Assembly: GCF_003751605.1 (NCBI RefSeq) | Contig: NZ_RJVJ01000001.1 | Coordinates: 5,803,306 to 5,867,305 of the forward strand | DNA: 64,000 nt | Reading direction: 5' to 3' | Origin: Kitasatospora cineracea | Lineage (GTDB): Bacteria > Actinomycetota > Actinomycetes > Streptomycetales > Streptomycetaceae | Shown here: in pieces, positions 8,344 to 17,320 of the stretch | Layout: the number at the start of each line of letters is the position of its first letter | Position numbering within the stretch: position 1 is the first letter of the stretch | Notes under the pieces: generated by a model | The model's input: the letters and a program-made list of their open reading frames with translations, nothing else | Databases searched by the model: none | Told to the model about the DNA's origin: nothing | Program-made: the position numbers and the translations under genes

Positions 8344-8925
8344 ATGCCCCCACCCCACCCCTCCGCTCCCCGCCCGCCCGCGGACGACCTGCCCGACCTG
8401 GCGCTGGTCGCGCGCGCGGCCGACGGAGACCAGCAGTCCTACGCCGAGCTGATGCGCCGTCACACCCCGCGGATGCTGGCCCTGGCCACCCGCCTGCTCG
8501 GCGACCCCGTCGCGGCCGAGGACGACGTCCAGGAGGCGTGCCTGACCGCCTGGCGCCACCTGCCGGACTTCCGGGGCGAGGCGGCCTTCGGCACCTGGCT
8601 CTACCGGATCGTCACCAACCGCTGCCTCAACACCCTGCGGGCCCGCCGCGCCGAGCTGCCGCTGGAGGCGACCGGCGAGCCCGCCAGCCCCGACCCGGCC
8701 GCCTCCCCGGAGCGAGCGGCCGAGTCCCGGGCCTCGGCCCGCGACCTGCGGGCGGCGCTGGCCACCCTCACCCCCGAGCAGCGGGCATGCTGGGTGCTGC
8801 GCGAACTGCACGGCCTGTCCTACGACGAGATCGCCGAAGTGACCGGCACCGGTGAACCCGCGGTGCGCGGCCGGATCTTCCGCGCCCGCCGACAGCTGAC
8901 GGAGGTGATGGCCCCATGGCGCTGA
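8344..8925 (+). CDS. ECF-type sigma-70 factor
   Basis: A 193-residue ECF sigma factor. Region 2 (residues ~25-95) includes ARAADGDQQSYAELM and AEDDVQEACLTAWRHLP. Region 4 (residues ~135-190) includes LTPEQRACWVLRELHGLSYD and the recognition helix AVRGRIFRARRQL. An upstream ATG at 8272 gives an unlikely Pro-rich extension. The stop overlaps the start of the next gene by 10 bases, which suggests that gene encodes its regulator or partner. Confidence 0.9.
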   Translation: MPPPHPSAPRPPADDLPDLALVARAADGDQQSYAELMRRHTPRMLALATRLLGDPVAAEDDVQEACLTAWRHLPDFRGEAAFGTWLYRIVTNRCLNTLRARRAELPLEATGEPASPDPAASPERAAESRASARDLRAALATLTPEQRACWVLRELHGLSYDEIAEVTGTGEPAVRGRIFRARRQLTEVMAPWR

Positions 8926-9533
8926 CCGACCCCGACGACCACGGCGGCCCCGACACCGAGACCCTGCCCTGCGGCGCCGACCTCGCCGACCTCTGGGACA
9001 CCGGCCGCCCCGCCCCGGGCCACCACGACTGCCCCGAGTGCCGCGCCGCCCTCACCGCCCGCGAGGCACTGGAACACACCGTCCGCACCGCACTCGACGA
9101 GGACAGCGCCCCCGCACCCGACCCGGCCTTCCTCGACCGCGTCATGGCGGCGGTGCGCACCGAACTGCGCCCCGGCCCGCTCGTCCCGCTCGGCGAACCG
9201 GACGACGAGGAGTGGATCACCACCGCCGCGGCCGCCGGCGCGCTGCGCGCCGCGATCGACGCGCTGCCCGGCGTCTGCGCGGGCCGCTGCCGCATCGCCC
9301 CGCTCGACGAGCGCCGCCCCGCGCCCCGGCCGCCCGCAGCCGACCGCCGCCTGCCGCGCGGCCCGCTGCGGGCGGAAATCGAGGTCTTCGCCGACCTGCG
9401 CCGCCCACTCCCGCAGACCGCCGTCCTGGTCCGGGCCGCCGTCGCCGAGGCCGCGGCCCTCCGCGTCGGCCTGACGCTCCGCCAGGTCGACGTGACCGTG
9501 CGGGACCTGCTCCCGGGGAACGGAGGAACCTGA
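8916..9533 (+). CDS. Asp23-operon protein, putative regulator of the ECF sigma factor
   Basis: A 205-residue protein starting inside the 3' end of the sigma gene. Near residue 40 it has HHDCPECRAAL, resembling the H-x-x-C-x-x-C zinc signature of ZAS anti-sigma factors. The later part (residues ~95-200) reads like an Asp23-related domain (WITTAAAAGALRAAIDALPG, RVGLTLRQVDVTVRDLLPG). No clear membrane helix is visible. I infer an anti-sigma or accessory role from position; the fold assignment is tentative. Confidence 0.6.
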   Translation: MALTDPDDHGGPDTETLPCGADLADLWDTGRPAPGHHDCPECRAALTAREALEHTVRTALDEDSAPAPDPAFLDRVMAAVRTELRPGPLVPLGEPDDEEWITTAAAAGALRAAIDALPGVCAGRCRIAPLDERRPAPRPPAADRRLPRGPLRAEIEVFADLRRPLPQTAVLVRAAVAEAAALRVGLTLRQVDVTVRDLLPGNGGT

Positions 9534-9835
9534 TGCGGTCCGAGGAGAGGACCAGACTGGAGGAGGAGATCGCCGCCCTGGTCGCCGACGTCCCGGGCGT
9601 CGCCTACCTGAGCCCCCGCCTCGTGCACCGCCTGGCCGCCGGCGGCCGGCACAGCGGCGGCGTCCGCCTGCGCCCCACCGCCCCGGCGACGGTGGAGGTG
9701 TGGATCGCGGTCCGCCCCGGCCACCGGGCCGCCACCACCGCCCGCACCGTCCGCGAGCGGGTCACCGCCGTCCTGGCCGGCCGGCCCGGGCTGGACGGCG
9801 CACGGGTGCAGGTGGTGGTCAGCGCCCTGGCCTGA
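9533..9835 (+). CDS. Short Asp23-operon protein
   Basis: A 100-residue protein whose ATG overlaps the previous stop (TGATG), so it is translationally coupled. The N-terminus is charged and helical (EERTRLEEEIAALVADVPGV). The remainder alternates beta-like and helical segments (ATVEVWIAVRPGHRAA, GARVQVVVSALA), similar in pattern to Asp23 half-domains. Likely an accessory envelope-stress protein; function unproven. Confidence 0.65.
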   Translation: MRSEERTRLEEEIAALVADVPGVAYLSPRLVHRLAAGGRHSGGVRLRPTAPATVEVWIAVRPGHRAATTARTVRERVTAVLAGRPGLDGARVQVVVSALA

Positions 9836-9944
9836 CCGCACGGCGGTGACCGAGCCGTCGGCGCTGCTGCCTCCCGCGGCTGCCGGGCCGATGCGGGTTC
9901 GGGGGACACCGGGCTGGGTGCGGTGTCCGCTTCCCGCACGCTCT

Positions 9945-10259
9945 TCAGTCGGGCGGGGACCACCAGGGGAGCGTCGGTCGGTGGTGTCCGACGGTGTGCC
10001 AGTGCGAGCGGGTCGTCTCGGTGTCGGAGGCCAGACGTTCGTCGGTGACGCTGCACAGTTGCCCGGGCAGGGCGCTCAGCGCAGATGCGAGTCTCAGGAG
10101 CACTTCGGGTGCGGGTTCCCCGCATTCCCCGGCCAGGTGGCAGCGCAGTTCACCTGTACTGATCCGGGCGGCGTCGGCGAGGTCCGCAACGGTGGCGTCG
10201 GTTGCCGAGCACAGGTCGCGCAGGAGGGACGGGCTGAATCCGTAGGTCGTTCGGGTCAT
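9945..10259 (-). CDS. Small helix-turn-helix-like protein
   Basis: A 104-residue protein starting at ATG 10259 with GGAAG upstream. Residues ~10-60 (LLRDLCSATDATVADLADAA, then PEVLLRLASALSALP) look like a reduced Xre/Cro-type DNA-binding domain. The C-terminal tail is hydrophilic (HWHTVGHHRPTLPWW). A transcriptional role is plausible but not certain. No obvious partner gene. Confidence 0.5.
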   Translation of the reverse strand: MTRTTYGFSPSLLRDLCSATDATVADLADAARISTGELRCHLAGECGEPAPEVLLRLASALSALPGQLCSVTDERLASDTETTRSHWHTVGHHRPTLPWWSPPD

Positions 10260-10284
10260 GGTGCTTCCGGTATCGCTCGTGCTC

Positions 10285-10592
10285 CTGACCTGCAAGACCT
10301 CACCGGCGAGGGCCACGGCCCGCTGATCCGCACCGCCCTGCGCCGGGCCGCTCGCACGGAGATCCGGATCTACCGGGACGTCAGCGCCGGTGTGCTCGAA
10401 CCCGTGGCCGCGCAGCCCGGATGGCACCCGGCCGAGCGCCTCCTGCTGCTCGGCGGCCTCCGGGCCGCGTACGCCGTCGAGTCGCTCTGGCGCTGGCGCC
10501 GGCTCGTGACCCTGCGGATGCCCGAACTCCGAAACGCCCTGGGCGACTCGGCCGACCACCGGCTCCCCGACCTGTCGACCGAGGCCGGGTAG
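10285..10592 (+). CDS. Possible hypothetical protein fragment without a clear start
   Basis: The frame encodes a coherent-looking Arg/Leu-rich segment (LIRTALRRAARTEIRIYRDV, LLLLGGLRAAYAVESLWRW) ending at a stop at 10590-10592. No ATG or GTG with a ribosome binding site was found in frame at the expected place, and it begins opposite the upstream region of the HTH gene. It may be a truncated gene or a shadow ORF. Confidence 0.3.
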
Positions 10593-10728
10593 ACCCGCTC
10601 GGGCCGGGGCACCCGTGCCGTGCAGCCGGTGGGCCACCTGGTCCCGACCCGGCGAGCGCCCCTCCGGGAGGGTCCGTAGCGTCGCGGGCAGCGGACAGCA
10701 CCGGCCGTCCGACCGACCGAAGAGGTCG

Positions 10729-10983
10729 ATGACGAGCAAGCGCATCGCGCGTACCGTCGCCGTCTCCCTGCTGGCCGCCGGAGCGGTGGCGGTTCCCGCG
10801 GCCGGGTTCGCGTTCGCGGCGGGCAGCCACGTGGAGGAGTCCTACAGCCACGAGACGTCCGCCTCCACGGAGCACGTCTCGTACACGGACAGCGAGCACT
10901 ACCACTGCAGCGAGACCAGTTGGGAACCGTCGAACTACGGCTACGGGCACGGTCTGCTGGGCCTCGGGCTGGTCGTCCTGTGA
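10729..10983 (+). CDS. Small secreted protein, Ser/His/Glu-rich
   Basis: An 84-residue protein with a clear signal peptide (TSKRIARTVAVSLLAAGAVA, likely cleaved after AFA). The mature part is short and polar (HVEESYSHETSASTEHVSY), with one cysteine in HYHCSET, and ends in a hydrophobic tail (GLLGLGLVVL). The tail is reminiscent of a membrane-associated or self-assembling peptide, but no family was recognised. Confidence 0.65.
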   Translation: MTSKRIARTVAVSLLAAGAVAVPAAGFAFAAGSHVEESYSHETSASTEHVSYTDSEHYHCSETSWEPSNYGYGHGLLGLGLVVL

Positions 10984-11473
10984 CGTGACCCGGCCTTGAA
11001 AGGCCGGGGACGGGACCCGTGGTGCCAGCCGAAGAGTCCCGTCCCCGCTGTGCGCGAGATGGCCGACCCTGGCTTCGCGCACACCTGTTGTTCGCAGGGG
11101 GGCGTCAGCCGGCTTGGTGCCGACCGGAGGTATTCACCCGATCGGCCCAACGGGGCCCGGGGCGGCGCGGATCGAGGTGGGCGGAGCCGGTTCCGGGACG
11201 CCCGCGGAGCTGGTGGCCGGAGGGGTCGCAGGTCCGGGGGCGGACCAGGTGGCGAGAAGGGGACGGGTGGGCGCGGGCGCCCCGTCCGGCCGGACGAGTG
11301 ACGCCGCTGGGCCGCGAGGGTGATCGCGGCACGCCGGAGGCCGGTTCGCGGCGAACCGGGTCGGAGGGCGGAGGACAGTACGTGTCGGCCGACCCGCCGC
11401 ACGACGTCCGTACGTTCCGCATTCGCCACGGATGCGAACGACCGTTCCTGACAAGGAAATCGGAGACTCCTTG
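10984..11473. other. Intergenic region before the DUF4331 gene
   Basis: About 490 bases between the small secreted protein and DUF4331. Apart from the hairpin at 11006-11046 and a smaller CCGGCCT/AGGCCGG hairpin just before it, nothing was recognised. The 3' part presumably holds the promoter of DUF4331, but no confident boxes could be named. Confidence 0.45.
11006..11046 (+). terminator. Strong inverted repeat, probable transcription terminator
   Basis: GGGGACGGGAC (11006-11016) pairs perfectly with GTCCCGTCCCC (11036-11046) across a 19-base loop, just after the small secreted protein gene. There is no U-tract, as is common in high-GC actinobacteria. Confidence 0.65.
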
Positions 11474-12919
11474 ATGAGCCTTCTTCGTCGATCCCCGGGT
11501 CGCAGCTCGGCGGCCCGCGGGGCCGCGGTCCTCACCGCCCTCGCCCTCGGCATGGCCGGCACCGCCCTGCTCGGCACCGGCGCCGGGACATCGGCGGCGT
11601 CCAGCCACCGCGAGGCGCCGCTGATCGCCGCCGACCCGCAGGTCGACAACACCGACGTGTACGCCTTCACCAGCCCCGACAACCCCGACACGGTCACGCT
11701 GATCGCCAACTGGCTGCCGTTCCAGGAGCCCAACGGCGGCCCGAACTTCTACCCGTGGGCGGACGGCGCGCACTACGACGTCAACATCGACTCGCAGGGC
11801 ACCGGGCACCCCGACGTCACCTACCGCTGGACCTTCCACACCGAGGACCTGCGCGGCACCGACACCTTCCTCTACGACAAGGGCCCGGTGAACAACCTCA
11901 CCGACGACACCCTGCGCTTCCGCCAGTACTACACGCTCCAGGAGCTCCACCCGGGCTGCGACCCGGTGACCCTGGTCGAGCACGGCCAGGTCGCCCCGTC
12001 CGACACCGGCCGGGCCTCGATGCCCGACTACGGGCGGCTGCGGCAGCAGGCCACCGTCCAACTCCCGGGCGGCGGACAGACGGTGGCCACCCAGGCCGCC
12101 GACCCGTTCTTCCTCGACCTGCGGGTCTTCGACCTGCTGTACGGCGGCAACCTCTCCGAGGTCGGCCAGAACACCCTGGCCGGGTACAACGTCAACTCCG
12201 TGGCCCTGCAGATCCCCAAGAGCCGCCTCGCGTACAAGGGCGACCCGGCCCGCAACCCCGTCATCGGCGTCTGGTCGAGCACCGAGAAGCAGAGCATGAA
12301 GCTCGGCCCGGGCAAGGCCGACCCGGTCGGGCCGTACGTGCAGGTCTCGCGGCTGGGCAACCCGCTGGTCAACGAGGTCGTCGTCCCGGCCGGGCTGAAG
12401 GACGCGTTCAACGCGCTGCCCCCGTCCGAGGACCACAACCAGCCCGCGGTGGTCGCCAAGGTCCTCGACCCCGAGGTGCCCAAGCTCGTCCAGGCGGTCT
12501 ACGGCCTGCCCGCGCCCGCCGCGCCGCGCACCGACCTGCAGGAGATCTTCCTCACCGGCATCGCCAAGGCCGCCAACGGCCCGCTCGCCGTCGACCTCAA
12601 CTCCCAGCTGATGAACCGGGACATCGACCCGAACCGGTTCGTGCCCGCCGAGGAGCTGCGGCTGAACATGTCCACCCCGGTGACGCCGAAGCCGGACCGC
12701 CTCGGCGTCCTCGACGGCGACTTCCAGGGCTTCCCCAACGGCCGCCGCCTCGGCGACGACGTCGTCGACATCGCCCTGCAGGTCGTCGAGGGCGCCACCC
12801 CCGGCAAGTTCGTCCAGGCCCTCGCCGCGGGCGACAAGGTCAACGGCCCCGACCGGCCGTTCGGCGCGACGTTCCCCTACCTGGCCCTGCCCTACGACAA
12901 GGCCGTCAACCAGAAGTGA
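11474..12919 (+). CDS. DUF4331 secreted protein
   Basis: A 481-residue protein with a long Ala-rich signal peptide (residues 1 to ~43) and then the DUF4331 opening ASSHREAPLIAADPQVDNTD. Other family stretches are NPDTVTLIANWLPFQEPNGG and the C-terminal FPNGRRLGDDVVDIALQVV. DUF4331 proteins are extracytoplasmic and of unknown function. In Streptomyces they often neighbour TPR proteins and NicO-type metal transporters, and both occur in this window. ATG 11474 was chosen over 11432 because it gives a normal signal peptide with GGAG upstream. Confidence 0.9.
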   Translation: MSLLRRSPGRSSAARGAAVLTALALGMAGTALLGTGAGTSAASSHREAPLIAADPQVDNTDVYAFTSPDNPDTVTLIANWLPFQEPNGGPNFYPWADGAHYDVNIDSQGTGHPDVTYRWTFHTEDLRGTDTFLYDKGPVNNLTDDTLRFRQYYTLQELHPGCDPVTLVEHGQVAPSDTGRASMPDYGRLRQQATVQLPGGGQTVATQAADPFFLDLRVFDLLYGGNLSEVGQNTLAGYNVNSVALQIPKSRLAYKGDPARNPVIGVWSSTEKQSMKLGPGKADPVGPYVQVSRLGNPLVNEVVVPAGLKDAFNALPPSEDHNQPAVVAKVLDPEVPKLVQAVYGLPAPAAPRTDLQEIFLTGIAKAANGPLAVDLNSQLMNRDIDPNRFVPAEELRLNMSTPVTPKPDRLGVLDGDFQGFPNGRRLGDDVVDIALQVVEGATPGKFVQALAAGDKVNGPDRPFGATFPYLALPYDKAVNQK

Positions 12920-12930
12920 CCGCCCGCGCG

Positions 12931-12953
12931 GCGGCCCCGGCAGCCGGGGCCGC
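12931..12953 (+). terminator. Hairpin terminator or attenuator between DUF4331 and TPR gene
   Basis: GCGGCCCCGG and CCGGGGCCGC form a perfect 10-bp stem with a three-base loop, directly after the DUF4331 stop and ~35 bases before the next start. It could reduce read-through into the TPR gene. Confidence 0.6.
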
Positions 12954-12988
12954 CGCCGGCCGTGCCGCCGACCGAGGAACCGACTCCC

Positions 12989-14287
12989 GTGCGCCGTCTC
13001 CCCCTTGTCCTCGCCACCGTCCTGCTGTGCGGCGGCCTCGCCGCGGCCGGCGGTCTGACCGGCCCGCCGCACCAGGCCCCCACCGCACCGGCCCACCCCG
13101 CCGCGCCGCCACCGGGCGGCGCCCTCGCCGCCGCGATCGGCGCCGACCAGCAGCACCTGCGCGCCCGCCCCGACGACGCCGCCGCCTGGGCGCGGCTCGG
13201 CGGCGAGTACGTCGAACAGGCCCGACTGACCGCCGACGCCTCGTACTACCCGAAGGCCGACGAGGCCCTGCACCGCTCGCTCGCCCTCGCCCCCACCGGC
13301 AACACCGACGCGCTCACCGGCCTCGGCGCCCTCGCCAACGCCCGCCACCTGTTCGCCGAGGCCGCCGACCAGGCCCGGCGGGCCCTGGACACCGCCCCGC
13401 TGCACTGGCAGGCGTGGGCCGTCCTCACCGACGCCCGCACCCAGCTCGGCGACGACGCGGGCGCCACCGACGCCGCCCAGCACCTGCTCGACCTGCACCC
13501 CGGCGCCGCGTCCTTCACCCGCGCCGCCTACGACCTCGAACAGCACGGCCGCCCCGAGGACGCCGCGGCCGCCCTGCACCGGGCCCTCGCCGACGCCTAC
13601 GACCCCGCCGACAAGGCGTTCTGCCTCCACCAGATCGCCGAACTCGACCGGAACTCCGGCCGCACCGCCGACGCCCTCGACGGATACCGCCGCGCCCTGG
13701 CCGCCGACCCCGCCTTCACCCCGGCGCTGGCCGGACAGGCCCGCGCCGAGGCCGCCCTCGGCCGCACCGACGACGCCCTCGCCCACTACGCCCAGGCCGC
13801 CGCCAAGGTGCCGCTGCCCCAGTACCTGCTCGAACTCGGCGAACTCCACGAGTCCCTCGGCCACCGCGAACAGGCCGCCGAGCAGTACCGGCTGCTGCGC
13901 GCCGAGGCCGACCTGGCCGCCGCGAACGGCGTCGTCGACGACCTGACGCTCGGCCAGTTCGAGGCCGACCACGACGACCCCGCCACCGCCGTCCGCCTGC
14001 TACGGGCCGAATGGGCCCGCCGCCACCACCCCCTGGTCGCCGACGCCCTCGCCTGGGCCCTGCACCGCACCGGCGCCGACCGCGAAGCCCTCGGCTACAC
14101 CGACCTCGCCCTCGCCCACGGCTGGCGCGACGCCCTGTTCCACTACCACCGCGGCGAGATCGAACGAGCCCTCGGCCGCACCGCCGACGCCCGCACCGAC
14201 CTGTCGCAGGCCCTGGCCACCGACCCGCAGTTCAACCCGCTCCAGGCGCCGCAGGCCCGCTCCGCACTGGCTGCGCTCACCCCCTGA
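12989..14287 (+). CDS. Secreted or membrane-anchored TPR protein
   Basis: A 432-residue protein with an N-terminal hydrophobic signal or anchor (RRLPLVLATVLLCGG) and then tandem tetratricopeptide repeats, e.g. AAAWARLGGEYVEQARLTAD, YYPKADEALHRSLALAP and RTADALDGYRRALAADPAF. TPRs form protein-binding superhelices. GTG 12989 was chosen for the upstream GAGGAA. It follows DUF4331 and resembles the frameshifted TPR gene at 25019-25802, so the two are paralogues. Confidence 0.85.
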   Translation: MRRLPLVLATVLLCGGLAAAGGLTGPPHQAPTAPAHPAAPPPGGALAAAIGADQQHLRARPDDAAAWARLGGEYVEQARLTADASYYPKADEALHRSLALAPTGNTDALTGLGALANARHLFAEAADQARRALDTAPLHWQAWAVLTDARTQLGDDAGATDAAQHLLDLHPGAASFTRAAYDLEQHGRPEDAAAALHRALADAYDPADKAFCLHQIAELDRNSGRTADALDGYRRALAADPAFTPALAGQARAEAALGRTDDALAHYAQAAAKVPLPQYLLELGELHESLGHREQAAEQYRLLRAEADLAAANGVVDDLTLGQFEADHDDPATAVRLLRAEWARRHHPLVADALAWALHRTGADREALGYTDLALAHGWRDALFHYHRGEIERALGRTADARTDLSQALATDPQFNPLQAPQARSALAALTP

Positions 14288-14413
14288 CCCCGCACCCGGG
14301 ACACCCGATGGGGTGAAAGACCGCCCCACGACCACGCCACCGTCTCGAGAACCCCGAATCACCGGTGCCGCCCCACCCGGGGCGGCGCCCTCTTCCGATA
14401 CCGAGGAGTCGAC

Positions 14414-14656
14414 ATGTCCGACACCCGCAAGTACTTCGCCCTGACCGTGCTGGCCGCGACCGCCGTGCTCGGCACCGCCGGGGTCGCGTCCGCGTCCGCC
14501 GGGGCCGAGGGCGTCGCCGCCGGCTCGCCCGGCGTCCTGTCCGGCAACCTGATCCAGGTCCCGGTGCACGTCCCGGTCAACCTGTGCGGCAACACCGTCA
14601 GCGTCATCGGCGCGCTGAACCCGGCGTTCGGCAACTCCTGCGCCAACGTGGGCTGA
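14414..14656 (+). CDS. Short chaplin
   Basis: An 80-residue protein with a signal peptide (FALTVLAATAVLGTAGVASA) and a single chaplin domain: SPGVLSGNLIQVPVHVPVN, the two conserved cysteines (NLCGN and NSCAN), and VIGALNPAFGN. Short chaplins self-assemble into amyloid films that let aerial hyphae leave the aqueous phase. A GAGGAG ribosome binding site precedes the ATG. This strongly supports a Streptomycetaceae origin. Confidence 0.93.
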   Translation: MSDTRKYFALTVLAATAVLGTAGVASASAGAEGVAAGSPGVLSGNLIQVPVHVPVNLCGNTVSVIGALNPAFGNSCANVG

Positions 14657-14670
14657 CCCGGCACACCACA

Positions 14671-14698
14671 GGCGGGCCCGGAGCTCACCGGGCCCGCC
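14671..14698. terminator. Bidirectional terminator between chaplin and fasciclin genes
   Basis: GGCGGGCCCG and CGGGCCCGCC form a perfect 10-bp stem around an 8-base loop between two convergent genes, well placed to stop transcription from both sides. Confidence 0.75.
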
Positions 14699-14715
14699 TA
14701 CGTGTCCGCCGGGTG

Positions 14716-15363
14716 TCAGGAGGTGGGCATCAGGACGGTGTCGACGATGTAGACGGTGGCGTTGGCGGTCTGGACGTTGCCGCACAGGACCTTGGAGTTG
14801 TTGTTGACGGTGAAGTCGGGCTGGGTGCCGTTGACGGTGAGGTCGGCGCCCTCCAGGGTCTTGTGGGTGCCGGCCAGGGCGGTGGGGGCCAGGCGCTCGG
14901 GGGTGACGTGGTAGGTGAGGACCTTGGTGAGCTTGGCCTTGTCGGCGAGCAGCGCGTCCAGGTCGGCCTTGGGGATCTTGGCGAAGGCGTCGTTGGTGGG
15001 TGCGAAGACGGTGATGTTCTGGGCCGAGTTGAGGGTGTCGACCAGGCCGGCCTGCTTGACGGCGGTCACCAGGGTGGACAGCAGCGGGTTGTTGGACGCG
15101 GCGGTGGCGACCGGGTCCTTCGCCATGCCGGTGAACGATCCGGCGCCGTCCTTCGGCACGGCGGCGCAGGCCGCGCCGAACGGCTGGTCGGCCATCGCCG
15201 CCGAGTCGGTGGGACTCGACATCGCGGCGGAGCCGGAGGCCGCCGCCGAGGCGGAGGACGAGCTGGAGCTGGAACCGCCGCTGCTGCTGCACGCGCCCAG
15301 GGTGAGGGCCAGGGCGCCGGCAGCGAACAGCGCGGACAGGGAACGGCGGGTGGTGACGGACAT
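14716..15363 (-). CDS. Fasciclin-domain lipoprotein
   Basis: A 215-residue lipoprotein. The signal ends in a lipobox (LTLGAC), followed by a Ser/Ala-rich spacer and a fasciclin domain from about residue 75 (LLSTLVTAVKQAGLVDTLN, ITVFAPTNDAFAKIP, LTKVLTYHV, ATVYIVDTVLMP). It is the type of the mycobacterial MPT70/MPT83 proteins, whose genes are controlled by SigK and RskA; an RskA-like gene lies nearby at 17722. GAGGAG precedes the ATG. It probably acts at the cell surface in adhesion or redox-related roles. Confidence 0.9.
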   Translation of the reverse strand: MSVTTRRSLSALFAAGALALTLGACSSSGGSSSSSSSASAAASGSAAMSSPTDSAAMADQPFGAACAAVPKDGAGSFTGMAKDPVATAASNNPLLSTLVTAVKQAGLVDTLNSAQNITVFAPTNDAFAKIPKADLDALLADKAKLTKVLTYHVTPERLAPTALAGTHKTLEGADLTVNGTQPDFTVNNNSKVLCGNVQTANATVYIVDTVLMPTS

Positions 15364-15437
15364 GGTGGAGTACTCCTCGGTACGGGTGAAGTGGTGCTGG
15401 TGGATGGCTGAGTGCTGGTCAGGGGGTTCGGTGGTGG

Positions 15438-17102
15438 TCAGGTGACGGTGACGACGGTGCTGTGCCAGCCCGTCGCTCCGGCGGGGAAGGGCGTGGCGCG
15501 CTGTTCGGGCTGCACCGCTCCGGTGGCGTCGGTGGCGCGGACCTCGATGCGGTGGGTGCCGGGGGCCGCGCCGGGCCAGCGGTAGGACCACTGCCGCCAC
15601 AGGTCGGGCCCGGCGTCGGCGGCCAGTTCGGCCGGCTGCCAGGGCCCGCCGTCGACGCGGACCTCCACGGCGGCGACGCCGCGGTGGGTGGCCCAGGCCG
15701 TCCCGGCGACGTCCACCTCTCCGGCGGGGACCTTGGCGAACGGCGCGGGGACCTCGATCCGGGAGGCGGTGCGGACGGTGCCGGTGCGGTCCCAGCCGCG
15801 CCGCACCCAGTAGGGGTCGAAGGCGGCGAAGGCGGTGACCTCCAGGTCGATGAGCCACTTCGTCGCGGAGGTGTAGCCGTAGAAGCCGGGCACCAGGCTG
15901 CGGCACGGGAAGCCGTGCGCGAGCGGCAGCGCCTCGCCGTTCATGGCGAGGGCGAGCAGCGCGCGGCGGCCGTCCAGGACGGACTCCAGCGGGGTGCCGA
16001 TGGTCATGCCGTCCTTCGAGCGCCCCACCAGCTGGTCCGCCCCGGCCCGGACCCCGGCGCGGCGCAGCAGCGCGGGCAGCGGGGCGCCCAGCCAGCGGGA
16101 TGTGCCGACGTAGGGGCCGCCGACCTCGTTGGAGACGCAGGAGAGGGTGTAGTCGAGCTCTTCGAGCGGCTCGCGCAGCAGTTCGTCGAAGGTGATCACC
16201 TGTGGGCGGTCCACCAGGCCGTGGATGCGCAGCGCCCAGTCGCGCGGGTCGATCCGGGGCAGGGTGAGTGCGGTGTCGACCCGGTAGAAGTCGGCGTTCG
16301 GGGTGGTGAACGGCGACAGGCCCGGGACGCGCGGGTGCACGGCGGCCGGCAGCGGCGGCAGCGGCTCGGCGGGCGCCGGGAGCCGGACGGCGTCGCGGGC
16401 GGCGGTGACGTCGAAGCGGCGGTCGGTCAGGACGCGTCCGCCGACTCCGGCCAGCGCACCCACCGCAAAGGTCCCCGCAGTGGCGGCCAGTACCGTCCGC
16501 CGGCCCGTCAACCCGACCGGCTGCGGCGGAACTTCGGGTCCGGCGCCCTCCGGCCCTTCCGCCGCCTTCTCCGGCCCCTCACCTTCCGCTGCCCCCGGAC
16601 GGGGCGCGGCGGCGGTGGACAGTGCCCGGCGGTACAGCCGGGCCAGGAGCAGGACGGCCGTGGCACCGACCAGGCCCGCGACGATCGACGGGGCGCAGTC
16701 GGCGGCGGCCGCGCCGGGACGCGACAGGGCCGCCCAGGCGCCGAGGGCGCCGAAGACCCCGAAGACCGCCGCCCCGGCGGCCGGACGGCGCACCGCCAGC
16801 AGGCCGGCCAGCGCGGCGAGCAGCGCCATCGTCAGGTAGATGCCGCCCAGCAGCACCGGCTTGTCGTGGGTCCCGAAGGTGCGGACTGCGTACTCCTTCA
16901 GCGGAGTCGGCGTCAGGTCGATCGCCGCCGAGCCGACCGCGATCACCGGCGCGGTCGGCGCCCCCGTCGCGTACGCGACCAACTCGCCCGCGCCCAGCGC
17001 CGCCACCGCGGACGCGAGGCCGATCGCGGCCGCCCCGGCGGCACGCAGGACGCGGTGGCGGCGGCCGGGCGCCGCGGCGGGGGGAGTCGGTTCATCTGTC
17101 AC
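15438..17102 (-). CDS. Membrane-anchored sulfite-oxidase-like molybdoenzyme
   Basis: A 554-residue protein. The first ~170 residues hold several membrane helices (GGIYLTMALLAALAGLLAV and others). A further helix or Tat-like segment, TGRRTVLAATAGTFAVGALA, precedes the molybdopterin domain (FYRVDTALTLPRIDPRDWAL, the cofactor-binding Cys in YTLSCVSNEVGG, PGFYGYTSATKWL). An Ig-like dimerisation domain ends the protein. The substrate is unknown. It lies 74 bases upstream of the fasciclin gene on the same strand, so the two probably form an operon. Start is GTG with a weak ribosome binding site. Confidence 0.88.
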   Translation of the reverse strand: MTDEPTPPAAAPGRRHRVLRAAGAAAIGLASAVAALGAGELVAYATGAPTAPVIAVGSAAIDLTPTPLKEYAVRTFGTHDKPVLLGGIYLTMALLAALAGLLAVRRPAAGAAVFGVFGALGAWAALSRPGAAAADCAPSIVAGLVGATAVLLLARLYRRALSTAAAPRPGAAEGEGPEKAAEGPEGAGPEVPPQPVGLTGRRTVLAATAGTFAVGALAGVGGRVLTDRRFDVTAARDAVRLPAPAEPLPPLPAAVHPRVPGLSPFTTPNADFYRVDTALTLPRIDPRDWALRIHGLVDRPQVITFDELLREPLEELDYTLSCVSNEVGGPYVGTSRWLGAPLPALLRRAGVRAGADQLVGRSKDGMTIGTPLESVLDGRRALLALAMNGEALPLAHGFPCRSLVPGFYGYTSATKWLIDLEVTAFAAFDPYWVRRGWDRTGTVRTASRIEVPAPFAKVPAGEVDVAGTAWATHRGVAAVEVRVDGGPWQPAELAADAGPDLWRQWSYRWPGAAPGTHRIEVRATDATGAVQPEQRATPFPAGATGWHSTVVTVT

Positions 17103-17320
17103 ATCTGCGGTTCGGGGCGCCGGTGGGGCCGGATTGGTCGAAGTCGCCTGATCGTCCGATCGGGTGGAATCGGCGGCGGGGTTCGCTTGTTCCGGGATCA
17201 GCTCCGGTAACGAGCTGCATCTCCGTCCGTGGTGCCGGTTGGCCGGCGGTGTTCCGCTGCCGGGCGGCCGAAGCTACTCTTCGGTAGCAAATCTTTCGCC
17301 GACACGCACCGGGAGCGCCG

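Noticed and set aside
11105..13972. Very long minus-strand open frame (over 900 codons)
   Set aside because: It is antisense to the DUF4331 and TPR genes, is Gly/Val/Arg-rich without motifs, and reflects high-GC codon bias.
14000..15292. Minus-strand frame overlapping the chaplin and TPR 3' end
   Set aside because: Shadow of the chaplin and fasciclin genes; composition is unstructured Arg/His/Gly-rich sequence.
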